This document shows, piece by piece, positions 45,344 through 59,081 of a stretch of DNA of 64,000 bases. The DNA comes from UBA1479 sp002706405 (GTDB lineage: Bacteria; Pseudomonadota; Alphaproteobacteria; Rhodospirillales; Casp-alpha2): positions 1 to 64,000 of the forward strand of contig CAXATO010000011.1 of the NCBI GenBank assembly GCA_963972255.1. Direction: 5' to 3'. The position numbers and the translations under genes are program-made. Under the pieces are notes generated by a model that saw only the letters and a list, made by a program, of their open reading frames with translations, did not search any database and was not told the origin of the DNA. Numbering within the stretch: the first letter of the stretch is position 1; each line of letters opens with the position of its first letter.

Positions 45344-45673
45344 GCCGGGGCGGAATGGTGGCGGTGGGGATTTGTGCCGCGCCAGTCTCAAGATGTCAGG
45401 GCGACGAATACCCCCGATCAGAAAGGAAGCTGCAGGGTATCGTCGGATGGCGTCGGTGGTGATTGCCCGAGGCGGGCGGGGCTTTGACGTTCCATCCCCA
45501 ACGATCATGACCACCGCCACCTGCTTGGGCCTTTCTGAGCCAACCCAGAGTCTTCCCGGCGAACTGGACCGCGGCGTCACAGGCCGCCACGCAACCAGTT
45601 TCAGAGAACCAGCGGCGATCCGACCAAGCCGCTTGTTTGACCTTGCCGCAGGCTTGGGAGATCATAAGGAATT
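45344..45673. other. 330-base gap with an inverted repeat, nothing else recognised
   Basis: Between LysR and the PAS gene I see no convincing gene. GGTGGCGGTGG (45357-45367) is matched by CCACCGCCACC (45511-45521), an 11-base inverted repeat 150 bases apart. The minus strand has an open frame at 45396-45665 without a recognisable family or ribosome site; it may be decayed coding DNA. Confidence 0.4.
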
Positions 45674-46198
45674 ATGTATGAGCCCTGGACCAGACAGCCG
45701 GTGCAAGAATCGAGTTTGCGTTACGAGGGGCTGTCCGGCCCCTTGCGCGACGTCTTGGAATACTGGCGTGGGCTCGGCGGCGAAACGCTCGCGTGTTCCT
45801 GGGCGCAGTTTGACTTGTTGGCCATGCCTCATCATCTGATTCCATCGACGATGGTGGTCAATATCGGCGCCACGATGAAAGACAACCGATTTCGCTATTG
45901 GGGAAGCAAGATGACCGAGGTTCGCGGTAGCGACCGAACCGGCAAATCACCCTATGACATCACGCCGAAAGAGGTTGGTCAGTCATTTTATGACAGCCAT
46001 AGTGACATCATCAAAAATCCGCGCTGGACGGCGCATCGTTATAAAATTTCCTGGGCCAGCGAGGTCGAACGTGTGCACAGCGTGTTACGGCTGCCCTTGT
46101 CCGAAGACGGTAAGACGGTGAGTCAGATTGTGATTGTTGCCGATTTCAGCGCGGCATCTGACGTCACGAATAGGATCAAGCAGGAAGCCGGAGACTGA
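45674..46198 (+). CDS. PAS-domain protein
   Basis: The 174-residue protein contains a single PAS-like fold of the PAS_5 type common in Rhodospirillales (NRFRYWGSKMTEVRGSDRTGKSPYDITPKE, with RYWGSKMTEVRG as its most typical element; then HSVLRLPLSEDGKTVSQI). It has no kinase, cyclase or DNA-binding domain, so it probably relays signals by interaction. The ligand is unknown. It stands alone before tRNA-CAU. Confidence 0.75.
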   Translation: MYEPWTRQPVQESSLRYEGLSGPLRDVLEYWRGLGGETLACSWAQFDLLAMPHHLIPSTMVVNIGATMKDNRFRYWGSKMTEVRGSDRTGKSPYDITPKEVGQSFYDSHSDIIKNPRWTAHRYKISWASEVERVHSVLRLPLSEDGKTVSQIVIVADFSAASDVTNRIKQEAGD

Positions 46199-46240
46199 AT
46201 CAAAGGTCGCCGCGACCGGAATAACAGAGGGAAGAAGTGA

Positions 46241-46317
46241 TGGTGGGCCAGGCAGGACTCGAACCTGCAACCAGACGGTTATGAGCCGTCGGCTCTAACC
46301 AATTGAGCTACTGGCCC
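46241..46317 (-). tRNA. tRNA with CAU anticodon, probably tRNA-Ile2
   Basis: A 77-base cloverleaf on the minus strand with encoded CCA: acceptor GGGCCAG/CTGGCCC, D arm GCTC...GAGC, anticodon stem GACGG/CCGTC around CTCATAA (anticodon CAT), and T arm GCAGG-TTCGAGT-CCTGC. CAU is used by Met and by Ile2, whose C34 is modified by TilS to read AUA. C4-G69 and C5-G68 in the acceptor stem match features of Ile2 tRNAs, so Ile2 is favoured over elongator Met. Confidence 0.9.
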
Positions 46318-46346
46318 TTGATCACGTGAAAATTCCCCCTCTAACG

Positions 46347-46377
46347 AAAAGGCCGGAAGCGATGGTGCTCCCGGCCT
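46347..46377 (-). terminator. Rho-independent terminator of rpoD
   Basis: On the minus strand AGGCCGGGAGC (46377-46367) pairs with GCTTCCGGCCT (46360-46350), one G-U pair, loop of six, followed by TTTT. It lies just after the rpoD stop and before tRNA-CAU. Confidence 0.85.
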
Positions 46378-46404
46378 GTCGTTTGGTCCGTTTGGCCCTG
46401 GCGT

Positions 46405-48489
<2,085 letters not shown>

Positions 48490-48658
48490 GCTCGACCTCT
48501 AAATCCGTTGTCCGGGGAACCCCGCCCCCTCCGGTCCTTGCCGCCCTAGGCGTCCGGTCCGATGCAAATCTCAATGGGGTTCCTATGCCGTGTCTCAGTC
48601 TGAAAAATTCGTTTCGTCAAACCGCCTGTTCGTCCAACCACTTGCCGCCGGGCCGCCT

Positions 48659-50509
48659 CTAGTCAAAGGCCGCTTCCGGCTGTTCGCTTTCGTCCATCAT
48701 TCGTCGAACCCGCACAACCCAGTTCATGTTCGCTTCCGACGGGTCGCGCCGGACAGCATCCTGGGCTGCTTGGAGCTCGGACTCCAGGTCCTCTCCGCGC
48801 AAGTGGTTGATGGTCGCTTCCCAACCCTGTCTGGCCTCTGCAAGTCCCGCATTGGGGCGCGCGAATCTGGCGTGGTCGTACGTTCGCGCGCTTAATAGCT
48901 GGCTCAGCGCCTGGGAATAACCCTGCTCTGACAAGTGGTTTACAAGTCCCTTGGTGTCAAGGGGTAAACCACCCGCGTGGGTGATTAATATCGCTTGGCG
49001 CAGATTGTCAAGGTTCTGGTCGTTGATGGCGATGCTCCCCAGTTCCTCCTCGACCTCGGCCAGCAGCTCCGGATGGTTGATCGCGGTGGCCAAAAGAATG
49101 GCCCAGCGCAGGCGCGCGCTCTCCACCGGGCGGGTGTCGGCGGTGTCGGCGCGCAGGCGTTCGGACGGCCCGGTCCAGGCATTGGCGCCCCATTTTCCCT
49201 TGCCGAACCCGCGCCCGCCGCGGGACCCGCCGCGCCCGCCCTGCATGCCGGGCCCGTCGGGCCACAGGCGGCTTTTGAAGAAGTCCTGGAAGTACCGCCG
49301 CACGGTCGGGTCGGGAATGTCGCGGATACGCTGATCGAGCCGCTTGTTCAGGTCGGCCCGGCCTTCCGGCGTCGGCGGCAGGCGGCCGCCGGATTCAACC
49401 CGCCACACCAGTTCCGACAGGGCGGTGGCGCCGCTCAACAGTGCGTCGAAGGCGGCCCGGCCCTGGCCCTGGATCAGGCTGTCCGGGTCTTCCCCCGGCG
49501 GCAGCAGGGCAAAGCGCAGGCCGAACCCGGCCTTCAGCAGGGGCAGGGCGCGTTCCGCCGCCCGCGCGGCGGCGCGCTGGCCGGCTTCGTCGCCGTCGAA
49601 GCACAGCACCGGTTCCGGCGACAGGCGCCACAACAGGGCGATCTGGTCTTCGGTCAGGGCCGTGCCGAGGGGGGCCACGGCCTGGCCGATCCCGGCCTGG
49701 GCCAGGGCGATCACGTCCGTATAGCCCTCGCAGACGACGACCGTGCCGGCGCTTCGGATGGCGTCCTTGGCCTGGGCCAGGCCATAGAGGTTGCGGCCCT
49801 TGTGGAACAGCGGGGTTTCCGGCGAATTCAGGTATTTGGGGCCGTCGCCGGCCAACAGCCGGGCGCCGAAGGCGATGACCTGGCCTTGGCGGTCGGTAAT
49901 GGGGAACATGACGCGGCCGCGGAACCGGTCGTAAGGCTCGCGCCCCGCGTCCTCGGGCTGGACCAGCAGCCCGGCGGCGACCATCAGGCCTTCTTCGACG
50001 CCTTCCGCCGCCAGCATGGATTTCAGCTTGCCGCGCCCGTCCGGGGAAAAGCCCAGGCGGAACCGGCGGATCGTTTCCTCCGTCAGGCCGCGCCCGCGCA
50101 GGTAGTCCAGGGCCGGGCGGCCTTCGGGCATGCGCAGGCATTTCTCGAAGAAGCCCGCCGCCATCTCCACGACCTCGGCCAGGGTGCGGTTGCGGGCCCG
50201 GCGCTCGCGGTCTTCGGGCGTTTCCTCGGGCATGGCCATTCCGGCCTCGCCGGCCAGGCGTTGCACCGCCTCGCGGAATTCCAGGCCCTCGCTTTCCATG
50301 ACGAAATCGATGACCGAGCCGTGGGCCCCGCAGCCGAAGCAGTGGTAATGGTCGTCGTAGACGTGGAAGCTCGGCGTCTTCTCTTTATGAAAGGGGCAGC
50401 AGCCCTTGGTGTCGCGGCCCGAGCGGATAAGCTTGACCCTGCGCCCCACGACCTCCGTCGCCGGCAGCCGGGCCTTCAACTCTTCCAGGAATTCCGGAGG
50501 GATCGCCAT
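48659..50509 (-). CDS. dnaG: DNA primase DnaG
   Basis: From ATG 50509 (MAIPPEFLEELKARLP) the primase is 616 residues. The zinc finger CPFHKEKTPSF...CFGCGAHG is at the N-terminus, the Toprim core has EGYTDVIALAQAG and CFDGDEAGQRAA, and the C-terminal helicase-binding domain follows. It makes RNA primers for replication. An upstream ATG at 50569 would add GMVTGSNPAP, which is the translation of a tRNA T-arm, so I reject that start. rpoD lies downstream and yqeY upstream. Confidence 0.95.
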   Translation of the reverse strand: MAIPPEFLEELKARLPATEVVGRRVKLIRSGRDTKGCCPFHKEKTPSFHVYDDHYHCFGCGAHGSVIDFVMESEGLEFREAVQRLAGEAGMAMPEETPEDRERRARNRTLAEVVEMAAGFFEKCLRMPEGRPALDYLRGRGLTEETIRRFRLGFSPDGRGKLKSMLAAEGVEEGLMVAAGLLVQPEDAGREPYDRFRGRVMFPITDRQGQVIAFGARLLAGDGPKYLNSPETPLFHKGRNLYGLAQAKDAIRSAGTVVVCEGYTDVIALAQAGIGQAVAPLGTALTEDQIALLWRLSPEPVLCFDGDEAGQRAAARAAERALPLLKAGFGLRFALLPPGEDPDSLIQGQGRAAFDALLSGATALSELVWRVESGGRLPPTPEGRADLNKRLDQRIRDIPDPTVRRYFQDFFKSRLWPDGPGMQGGRGGSRGGRGFGKGKWGANAWTGPSERLRADTADTRPVESARLRWAILLATAINHPELLAEVEEELGSIAINDQNLDNLRQAILITHAGGLPLDTKGLVNHLSEQGYSQALSQLLSARTYDHARFARPNAGLAEARQGWEATINHLRGEDLESELQAAQDAVRRDPSEANMNWVVRVRRMMDESEQPEAAFD

Positions 50510-50537
50510 CGGTGATGGGGCGCCTGTCATCGGTTTC

Positions 50538-50561
50538 GGGGCAGGATTCGAACCTGTGACC
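50538..50561 (-). other. tRNA 3'-half fragment upstream of dnaG
   Basis: Read on the minus strand, GGTCACAGG-TTCGAAT-CCTGCCCC is a near-perfect tRNA variable/T-arm end, with four of five T-stem pairs and the conserved TTCGAAT loop. No D arm or matching 5' acceptor lies in the preceding 100 bases, though CCC-loop-GGG just ahead could be an eroded anticodon arm. It could be a tRNA relic or an integration-site remnant. Confidence 0.55.
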
Positions 50562-50681
50562 ATACCCATAATAAGGGGGTGGACGCAGTAGTGGAGTCGC
50601 GGGTCTTATCCCCGTGATTCTTCAGTCATCCACAGCCTGTTCGTATGGATTTCGCTTGGGAAACGCCGCGCGAATCGCGGG

Positions 50682-51137
50682 CTAGCAGAGCTTGTCCTTG
50701 ACCAGGGCGCTGGCCTTGGAAAAGTCCATGCGGCCGGCGTACTTCTGCTTCAAGGCCCCCATGCACTTGCCCATGTCCTTGATGCAGTCGGCGCCGGTGT
50801 CCTTGATCACGGTCTCGACGGCCTCGACGATTTCGTCGGCCGACATCTGCGCCGGCAGGAACCGCTCGATGACGGCGATTTCCTCGCGCTCGCGGTCGGC
50901 CAGGTCCTGGCGGTCGCCCTTTTCATAGACGTCGGCGCTCTCATGGCGCTGCTTGATCATGGATTGCAGCAGGCTCAGGATTTCCTCGTCGGAAATGCCG
51001 TCCTGATTGCCCTTGTCGCGGGCGGCGATGTCGCGGTCCTTGATGGCCGCACTGATCAGCCGCAGCGTGGCCGTGGCGCAGGCTTCCTTGGACTTGATGG
51101 AGGTCTTCAGCGCAGCCGAAATCTGCTCGCGTAGCAT
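50682..51137 (-). CDS. GatB/YqeY domain protein
   Basis: From ATG 51137 the protein is 151 residues, the standard length of YqeY. MLREQISAALKTSIKSKEAC, split as the MLREQIS start, is followed by TLRLISAAIKDRDIAARDKG and AVETVIKDTGADCIKDMGKCMG. It matches the tRNA-binding helical tail found in GatB amidotransferase, but alone; its role is not firmly known. It is ahead of dnaG on the minus strand and divergent from carA. Confidence 0.93.
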   Translation of the reverse strand: MLREQISAALKTSIKSKEACATATLRLISAAIKDRDIAARDKGNQDGISDEEILSLLQSMIKQRHESADVYEKGDRQDLADREREEIAVIERFLPAQMSADEIVEAVETVIKDTGADCIKDMGKCMGALKQKYAGRMDFSKASALVKDKLC

Positions 51138-51254
51138 GGGTATATCCCGGTTGTGGCGGAAGTTGCGGACCCTAGCCCAAATTGACCCCCAAGGCAAACG
51201 CCATCCGATTCTTTAATTTGTTGAAATATAACGATATTTTTTCTGAAACGAGTC

Positions 51255-51283
51255 TTGACCTGATACCGGGACACGCGTAGAAG
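51255..51283 (+). promoter_or_regulatory. Candidate carA promoter
   Basis: TTGACC (51255-51260) and TAGAAG (51278-51283), 17 bases apart, lie about 80 bases before carA in AT-rich DNA shared with the divergent yqeY gene. Confidence 0.35.
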
Positions 51284-51362
51284 CTTGTTTCCAACGCATT
51301 CAGGGTCGCCGCCGCAGGCGAGGCCCGGGCGCCTTGGTCCAACCCCAGCCCGAAAAAGTCAT

Positions 51363-52547
51363 ATGTCCGAAGCTACCAAGCCCGCGACCACGACCGTGGC
51401 CGCTCAACCACCGAACGCAAACGCGGCCCTGGTGCTGGCGTCCGGTGAGGTTTTCTGGGGTCGCGGCGCAGGTGCGCCGGGAGCCTCCGTCGGCGAGGTT
51501 TGTTTCAACACCTCGATCACCGGCTATCAGGAGATTCTCACCGATCCGTCCTACGCCGGTCAGGTCATCACGTTCACGTTCCCCCATATCGGCAACGTCG
51601 GCGCCAATCCGGAAGACATGGAAACGATCACGCCGGCGGCGCGGGGGGCCGTGATGCGCGCCGACATCACCGACCCGGCCAGCTGGCGCGCGGCCCAGCA
51701 TCTGGACGCCTGGCTGAAATCCTACGGCCTGACAGCGGTCACCGGGGTCGATACCCGCCGGCTGACGCGGCTGATCCGCGACGGCGGGGCGCCCAACGGG
51801 GTCGTCGCCTATAAAGACGACGGTCCCTTGGACATTCCGGCACTGATTTCCATGGCCCAGAGCTTCCCCGGGCTCAAGGGCTTGGATCTGGCCAAGGACG
51901 TGTCCTGCGCCCAGACTTATGCCTGGGACACCACGGCGTGGAAACTGGGCCAAGGCTTCGGCAAGCAGACGGCGCCCAAGCATCACGTCGTCGCCGTCGA
52001 TTTCGGCGCCAAGCAGAACATCCTGCGCTGCCTCGCCTCCGAGGGATGCAAGGTCACCGTGGTGCCGGCAACGGCCACGGCGGACGAAATTTTGGCCCAT
52101 CGACCCGATGGGCTTTTTCTTAGCAACGGTCCGGGCGACCCGGCGGCCACCGGCGAATACGCCGTGCCCATGGTCAAGGACGTGATGGCCACGGGCCTGC
52201 CCGTGTTCGGCATCTGCCTGGGCCATCAGATCCTGGCCCTGGCGCTGGGGGCCAAGACCTCGAAAATGCATCTCGGCCACCGCGGCGGCAACCAGCCCGT
52301 CAAGGACCTGGAAACCGGCAAGGTCGAAATCACCAGCCAGAACCACGGCTTCGTGGTCGAACGCGACAGCCTGCCCGCCGGCGTGGTCGAAACCCACCGC
52401 TCGCTGTTCGACGGCTCCCTCGAAGGCCTGCGCGTCGACGGCAAGCCCGTGTTCTCCGTGCAATACCACCCGGAAGCCTCCCCAGGCCCGCAGGACTCGC
52501 ACTATCTCTTCAAACGGTTCGTCGCGCTGATGGATGAAAAAGACTAG
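51363..52547 (+). CDS. carA: Carbamoyl-phosphate synthase small subunit
   Basis: From ATG 51363 the glutaminase subunit is 394 residues. It has the N-terminal CarA fold (ALVLASGEVFWGRG, VCFNTSITGYQEILTDPSYAGQ core), then a class I amidotransferase with FLSNGPGDP, the nucleophile Cys in FGICLGHQ and the His/Glu of QYHPEASPGP. It supplies ammonia to CarB for arginine and pyrimidine synthesis. carB is 593 bases downstream with a GxxExxY gene and inverted repeats in between, an unusual break in the pair. Confidence 0.97.
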   Translation: MSEATKPATTTVAAQPPNANAALVLASGEVFWGRGAGAPGASVGEVCFNTSITGYQEILTDPSYAGQVITFTFPHIGNVGANPEDMETITPAARGAVMRADITDPASWRAAQHLDAWLKSYGLTAVTGVDTRRLTRLIRDGGAPNGVVAYKDDGPLDIPALISMAQSFPGLKGLDLAKDVSCAQTYAWDTTAWKLGQGFGKQTAPKHHVVAVDFGAKQNILRCLASEGCKVTVVPATATADEILAHRPDGLFLSNGPGDPAATGEYAVPMVKDVMATGLPVFGICLGHQILALALGAKTSKMHLGHRGGNQPVKDLETGKVEITSQNHGFVVERDSLPAGVVETHRSLFDGSLEGLRVDGKPVFSVQYHPEASPGPQDSHYLFKRFVALMDEKD

Positions 52548-52599
52548 CCGGGTACGCGGTTGGCGCCCGGAAAGGGCGAGGACCGGTTCACTTGAGTAA

Positions 52600-52716
52600 T
52601 TAAGACACAGAGAGCACAGAGGAGACACGGAGATCGCAGAGAAGAACGAGTTTGCCGATCCGGTCGAGGTCGCTCCGTGTCCTCCGTGGAATCTCTGTGG
52701 GCTCTGTGTCTGATTA
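52600..52716. repeat. Inverted-repeat element flanking the GxxExxY gene
   Basis: A left arm at about 52600-52632 (TAAGACACAGAGAGCACAGA and on to GGAGACACGGAG) is matched, imperfectly, by its reverse complement at about 52673-52716 (CTCCGTGTCCTCCGTGG ... CTCTGTGTCTGATTAA). Repeats built from cacagag/cacggag words beside GxxExxY genes are widespread in environmental bacteria. Together they look like a mobile or dispersing unit placed in carAB. Confidence 0.7.
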
Positions 52717-52756
52717 ATAAGTTATCCCGGCCTGAGGCCGTTGTGAGCGAAGCGAC

Positions 52757-53128
52757 ATGGCGAAAGACCAACTCACGGACAAAGTGATCGGCCTGGCCAT
52801 CGAGGTTCACAAGACGCTCGGTCCGGGATTACTGGAAAGCGTGTACGAGGATTGTCTGTGCCAGGAACTGGCGAACGCCCTAATCGACTTTCAACGGCAA
52901 TTGCCGGTGTCGGTGGCTTACAAGGGCACGAAGCTGGAAAGCGGGTTTCGCGCGGACGTGGTCGTCGAGAAGGATTTGTTGCTGGAGATCAAGAGCGTCG
53001 AAAGGTTGATGCCCGTTCACGAGGCCCAGGTGTTGACCTACCTGCGGTTCGGCGGGTTTTCGACGGGGCTGTTGATCAACTTCAATTCGAAGCTGCTAAA
53101 GGACGGATTGAAGCGCTTCGTGCTGTGA
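52757..53128 (+). CDS. GxxExxY protein
   Basis: The 123-residue protein has the name-giving motif G-L-L-E-S-V-Y at about residues 23-29 (GPGLLESVYEDCL), a PD-(D/E)xK-like core with FRADVVVEKDLLLEIKS (Asp and Glu-x-Lys), and ends LINFNSKLLKDGLKRFVL. It is a compact nuclease-like fold whose function is unknown. It lies between carA and carB, 12 bases before carB, preceded by the inverted-repeat element. Confidence 0.85.
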   Translation: MAKDQLTDKVIGLAIEVHKTLGPGLLESVYEDCLCQELANALIDFQRQLPVSVAYKGTKLESGFRADVVVEKDLLLEIKSVERLMPVHEAQVLTYLRFGGFSTGLLINFNSKLLKDGLKRFVL

Positions 53129-53140
53129 TGAGAGAAAACC

Positions 53141-56407
<3,267 letters not shown>

Positions 56408-56436
56408 ACCAATCCAGCATGATCCGGTGATAGACG

Positions 56437-56458
56437 GGCCCTTAATCAAATAAGGGCC
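56437..56458. other. Hairpin downstream of carB
   Basis: GGCCCTTA (56437-56444) pairs with TAAGGGCC (56451-56458) around ATCAAA. No T-run follows, so it is at best a weak terminator or mRNA stabiliser in the 103 bases before greA. Confidence 0.4.
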
Positions 56459-56510
56459 GGCACCATGATTTTGTGTTTTGACGCGCGGATCGGCGCAGGA
56501 GAGCGGTGAG

Positions 56511-56984
56511 ATGAACAAACTTCCGATGACCCGCGAGGGTCTTCAGGCCCTCGAAGACGAACTGAAGCGCCTGAAGTCCGTGGACCGTCCGGCCGTGATC
56601 CAGGCGATCGCCGAGGCACGGGCCCATGGCGACCTGTCGGAAAACGCCGAATACGACGCGGCGCGCGACAGGCAGGGGTTCATCGAAGGCCGCATTGCCG
56701 AGCTCGAAGCCGCGATCAGTCTGGCCGAGGTCATCGACACCTCGGAAATGGCCGGCGACACGGTTCGGTTCGGGGCCTGGGTGGTGCTTGCCGACGAGGA
56801 TACGGGCAAGGAAGTGACCTACCGCATCGTCGGTCAGCACGAAGCCGACCTGGAAAAGGGCAAGATTTCCGTGACCTCGCCCCTGGCCCGCGCGCTGATC
56901 GGCAAGGCGCCCGAGGATTCGGTCGAGGTCGCCGCCCCCGGCGGCTCTAAAGCCTACGAAATCTGCGAAATCCGCTACAAGTAA
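56511..56984 (+). CDS. greA: Transcription elongation factor GreA
   Basis: From ATG 56511 the factor is 157 residues. The N-terminal coiled coil (LQALEDELKRLKSVDRPAVIQAI, core EDELKRLKS) contains the acidic tip DLSENAEYDAARDRQ, and the globular C-terminal domain has SVTSPLARALIGK. GreA restarts backtracked RNA polymerase by stimulating RNA cleavage. The upstream frame start is not used; GGAGAGCGGTGAG precedes the ATG. It follows carB on the same strand. Confidence 0.96.
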   Translation: MNKLPMTREGLQALEDELKRLKSVDRPAVIQAIAEARAHGDLSENAEYDAARDRQGFIEGRIAELEAAISLAEVIDTSEMAGDTVRFGAWVVLADEDTGKEVTYRIVGQHEADLEKGKISVTSPLARALIGKAPEDSVEVAAPGGSKAYEICEIRYK

Positions 56985-56996
56985 CCTAACCGGCCG

Positions 56997-57884
56997 TCAG
57001 GCAACCTTCCCGACGGGCTTTTCCGGCCGGACCCAGGTCAGCGGGGCAAACGCCAGCGCCTTGCCGGTCAGGGCCGATTCCGCCGTCGGCAGCACGTCCA
57101 GATTGGGCCACAGGCCGTCTTTCAGGCTTTGGCGATAGGCGTCGGGCAGGGCTTCCCTGGCCATGCTGGCCCGGGCGCCCTCGACATCATAATCCAGGGC
57201 CAGATGGCGGATCGTGATGCCGTTCGCGGCGGGTTCCAGCACGGAATACCAGACCCGCGGCGTGCCGTCGTTGGCGGGCACGCCGATGACACCGGGATTG
57301 TGCCACAGGCGTCCGTCGTCCAGCACCTGGGTGAAGGGCAGGCCGGAATGGCCGGCGATCACGCCGTCCACGCCCAGATCGTCCAGGGCCACGCGCTTTT
57401 CGGCCTGGGGTGTCGAGGCGAATACCCATTCGGAAATATCGCGGGAATGGCCGTGGACCACGGCGAATTTGGCGCCCGCCATCTCGAAGGTGATGGGATG
57501 GGGCAGGGCCGCCATCCAGGCCTTATGGGCGGGCGTCACGCGGCTGCTGGCATGGGCGAACCAGCGCACGGACAGAAGATCGCATTGCGATCCCTTTTCG
57601 AAACCGCAGCGGCAGTCGTCGCCGCCTTCCCCCAGCGCTTCCTCGCAATTGCCCATGGCGACGGCGCAGCCCCAGTCCCGGATCGCGTCGAGGGTTCCGT
57701 CCGGATCGCCGCAATAGGCGACCACGTCGCCGGTGCAGATGACCCGGCTGGCGGGGATGCCCAGGCGGTCCGCTTCGGCGCGCAGCGCCTGGGTGGATTG
57801 CAGGTTGGAATAGGGGCCGCCGAACAACAGGACCGGGCCGTCGAGACGGCCGAGGTCGAGGGCGGGGCGGGTTAGGTCGGCCAT
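56997..57884 (-). CDS. Metallophosphoesterase family protein with altered first motif
   Basis: A 295-residue phosphoesterase-like protein. Motifs CTGDVVAYCGDP, MGNCEEAL, VVHGHSRD and IAGHSGLPFTQVL match the GD, GNH-type, GH and GHT motifs, but the first motif, normally D-x-H, reads GGPYSNLQ, so two usual metal ligands are missing, and GN is followed by C instead of H/D. It also has CRCGFEKGSQC, a small Cys cluster. It starts four bases after the radical SAM stop, so the pair is coupled. A one-metal or non-catalytic role is possible. Confidence 0.75.
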   Translation of the reverse strand: MADLTRPALDLGRLDGPVLLFGGPYSNLQSTQALRAEADRLGIPASRVICTGDVVAYCGDPDGTLDAIRDWGCAVAMGNCEEALGEGGDDCRCGFEKGSQCDLLSVRWFAHASSRVTPAHKAWMAALPHPITFEMAGAKFAVVHGHSRDISEWVFASTPQAEKRVALDDLGVDGVIAGHSGLPFTQVLDDGRLWHNPGVIGVPANDGTPRVWYSVLEPAANGITIRHLALDYDVEGARASMAREALPDAYRQSLKDGLWPNLDVLPTAESALTGKALAFAPLTWVRPEKPVGKVA

Positions 57885-57888
57885 GGGT

Positions 57889-58851
57889 TCAGTCGCCTCC
57901 GGAGCAATTGGCGCCGCCGAGCACGCAGAAAGTGGCGCAATGGGGATGGTTGAGATGCACCGGGCCCCGGGCGTCGGTCAGGGTCGGTCCCATCTCGAAC
58001 TGGCGGTCATAGGGCAGCAGCGTGCAGGGCAGCACGACGGGGGCATCGGCCCCTTTGCGCTTCACCACCATGCGGGTGGTGGCGCACATGATGTCTGCCG
58101 GGTCGACGCCGAGAATGTTCCAGCAGGCGGTGGTGATTTCCGGCACGTCGGCGGTCGCGTCCATGTCGGGGAAGACGACCAGATCGGCCGGGGACTGGGC
58201 GTCGAGGGCGATGCCTTCGGCCGCGAACAGCCGGGCGAAACCGGCGCGGGTTTCGTCTTCCGTCTCGCCGGCCGGCTGGCGGGCGGCGATGGACAGGGTC
58301 ACGCCCAGATCTGCCAGCCATTTCAGGCCCCGCATCATGGGTGCCCAGCTGTCGGCGCCGCGGACCGCTTCGTGGCCTTCGGGGGTGAAATGATCAATGG
58401 ACACGCGCAGCGACAGCGCCCGCCCGTGGCGGTGGGCCAGGTCGGCGACCGCCGCCCGTTTCTGCCACAAGGGGGCCATGGCGTTGGTCAGGATCAGCAC
58501 GCGGAAGCCCCGCGCCAATGCGTCCCCGGCCATGGCGGCCATGTCCTTGTTCATGAAGGGCTCGCCGCCGGTGAAGCCGATTTCATCGGTGCCCAGGCGG
58601 TTCCGTTCGATCTCGTCGAGGAAGGCCGCAACCTCGGCCCGGGTGATATAGGCCAGGCGGTCGTTGCGGGGCCCGCTCTCGATATAGCAGCCGTCGCATT
58701 CGATGTTGCAGAGCGACCCCGTGTTGATCCACAGGGTGCTGAGGCCCGCCAAGGCCACGCTGGCGCGGGCCTCGCCCTTGGCGGTGACCTCGGGATTCTG
58801 GAACTTTTTCGTATCGAGGGCCGGCCGTTCGGCCAGCATTGCCTGAACCAT
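57889..58851 (-). CDS. Radical SAM protein
   Basis: From ATG 58851 the product is 320 residues. The radical SAM cluster motif is CNIECDGC (C-x3-C-x2-C), with GGEPFMNKDMA as the SAM-binding GGE segment. The C-terminus is rich in Cys and His (HPHCATFCVLGGANCSGGD) and may bind a second Fe-S cluster, SPASM-like but short. It is coupled to the phosphoesterase. The reaction is unknown; modification of a peptide, tRNA or cofactor is possible. Confidence 0.85.
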   Translation of the reverse strand: MVQAMLAERPALDTKKFQNPEVTAKGEARASVALAGLSTLWINTGSLCNIECDGCYIESGPRNDRLAYITRAEVAAFLDEIERNRLGTDEIGFTGGEPFMNKDMAAMAGDALARGFRVLILTNAMAPLWQKRAAVADLAHRHGRALSLRVSIDHFTPEGHEAVRGADSWAPMMRGLKWLADLGVTLSIAARQPAGETEDETRAGFARLFAAEGIALDAQSPADLVVFPDMDATADVPEITTACWNILGVDPADIMCATTRMVVKRKGADAPVVLPCTLLPYDRQFEMGPTLTDARGPVHLNHPHCATFCVLGGANCSGGD

Positions 58852-59081
58852 GTTGCGTTTCCTGGCGGCCCCGGGGCCGCGATGTGCCCGGCGGACGCAT
58901 GTCCGGGACGGTTTTTCAAATAGAAGCAATGGAAAGCTGTAACCGAACCGCCGGGGATCCGGCCATAAACATTTTTGTGAGCGCGCCGTGTGCGGCGACC
59001 CCTTGGGCCCGCTTGCGTCGACCAAGGCAATGACCTATAGACTGCGCCCAGGATCAACGCGCAACGAGCGCGTGACCGGAT

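Noticed and set aside
45396..45665. 89-residue minus-strand frame near the PAS gene
   Set aside because: No family match by eye and no ribosome site; described only as part of the gap.
50509..50569. Longer DnaG N-terminus
   Set aside because: It reads through a tRNA T-arm (GSNP) and DnaG proteins normally start at MAIPPEF-like sequence.
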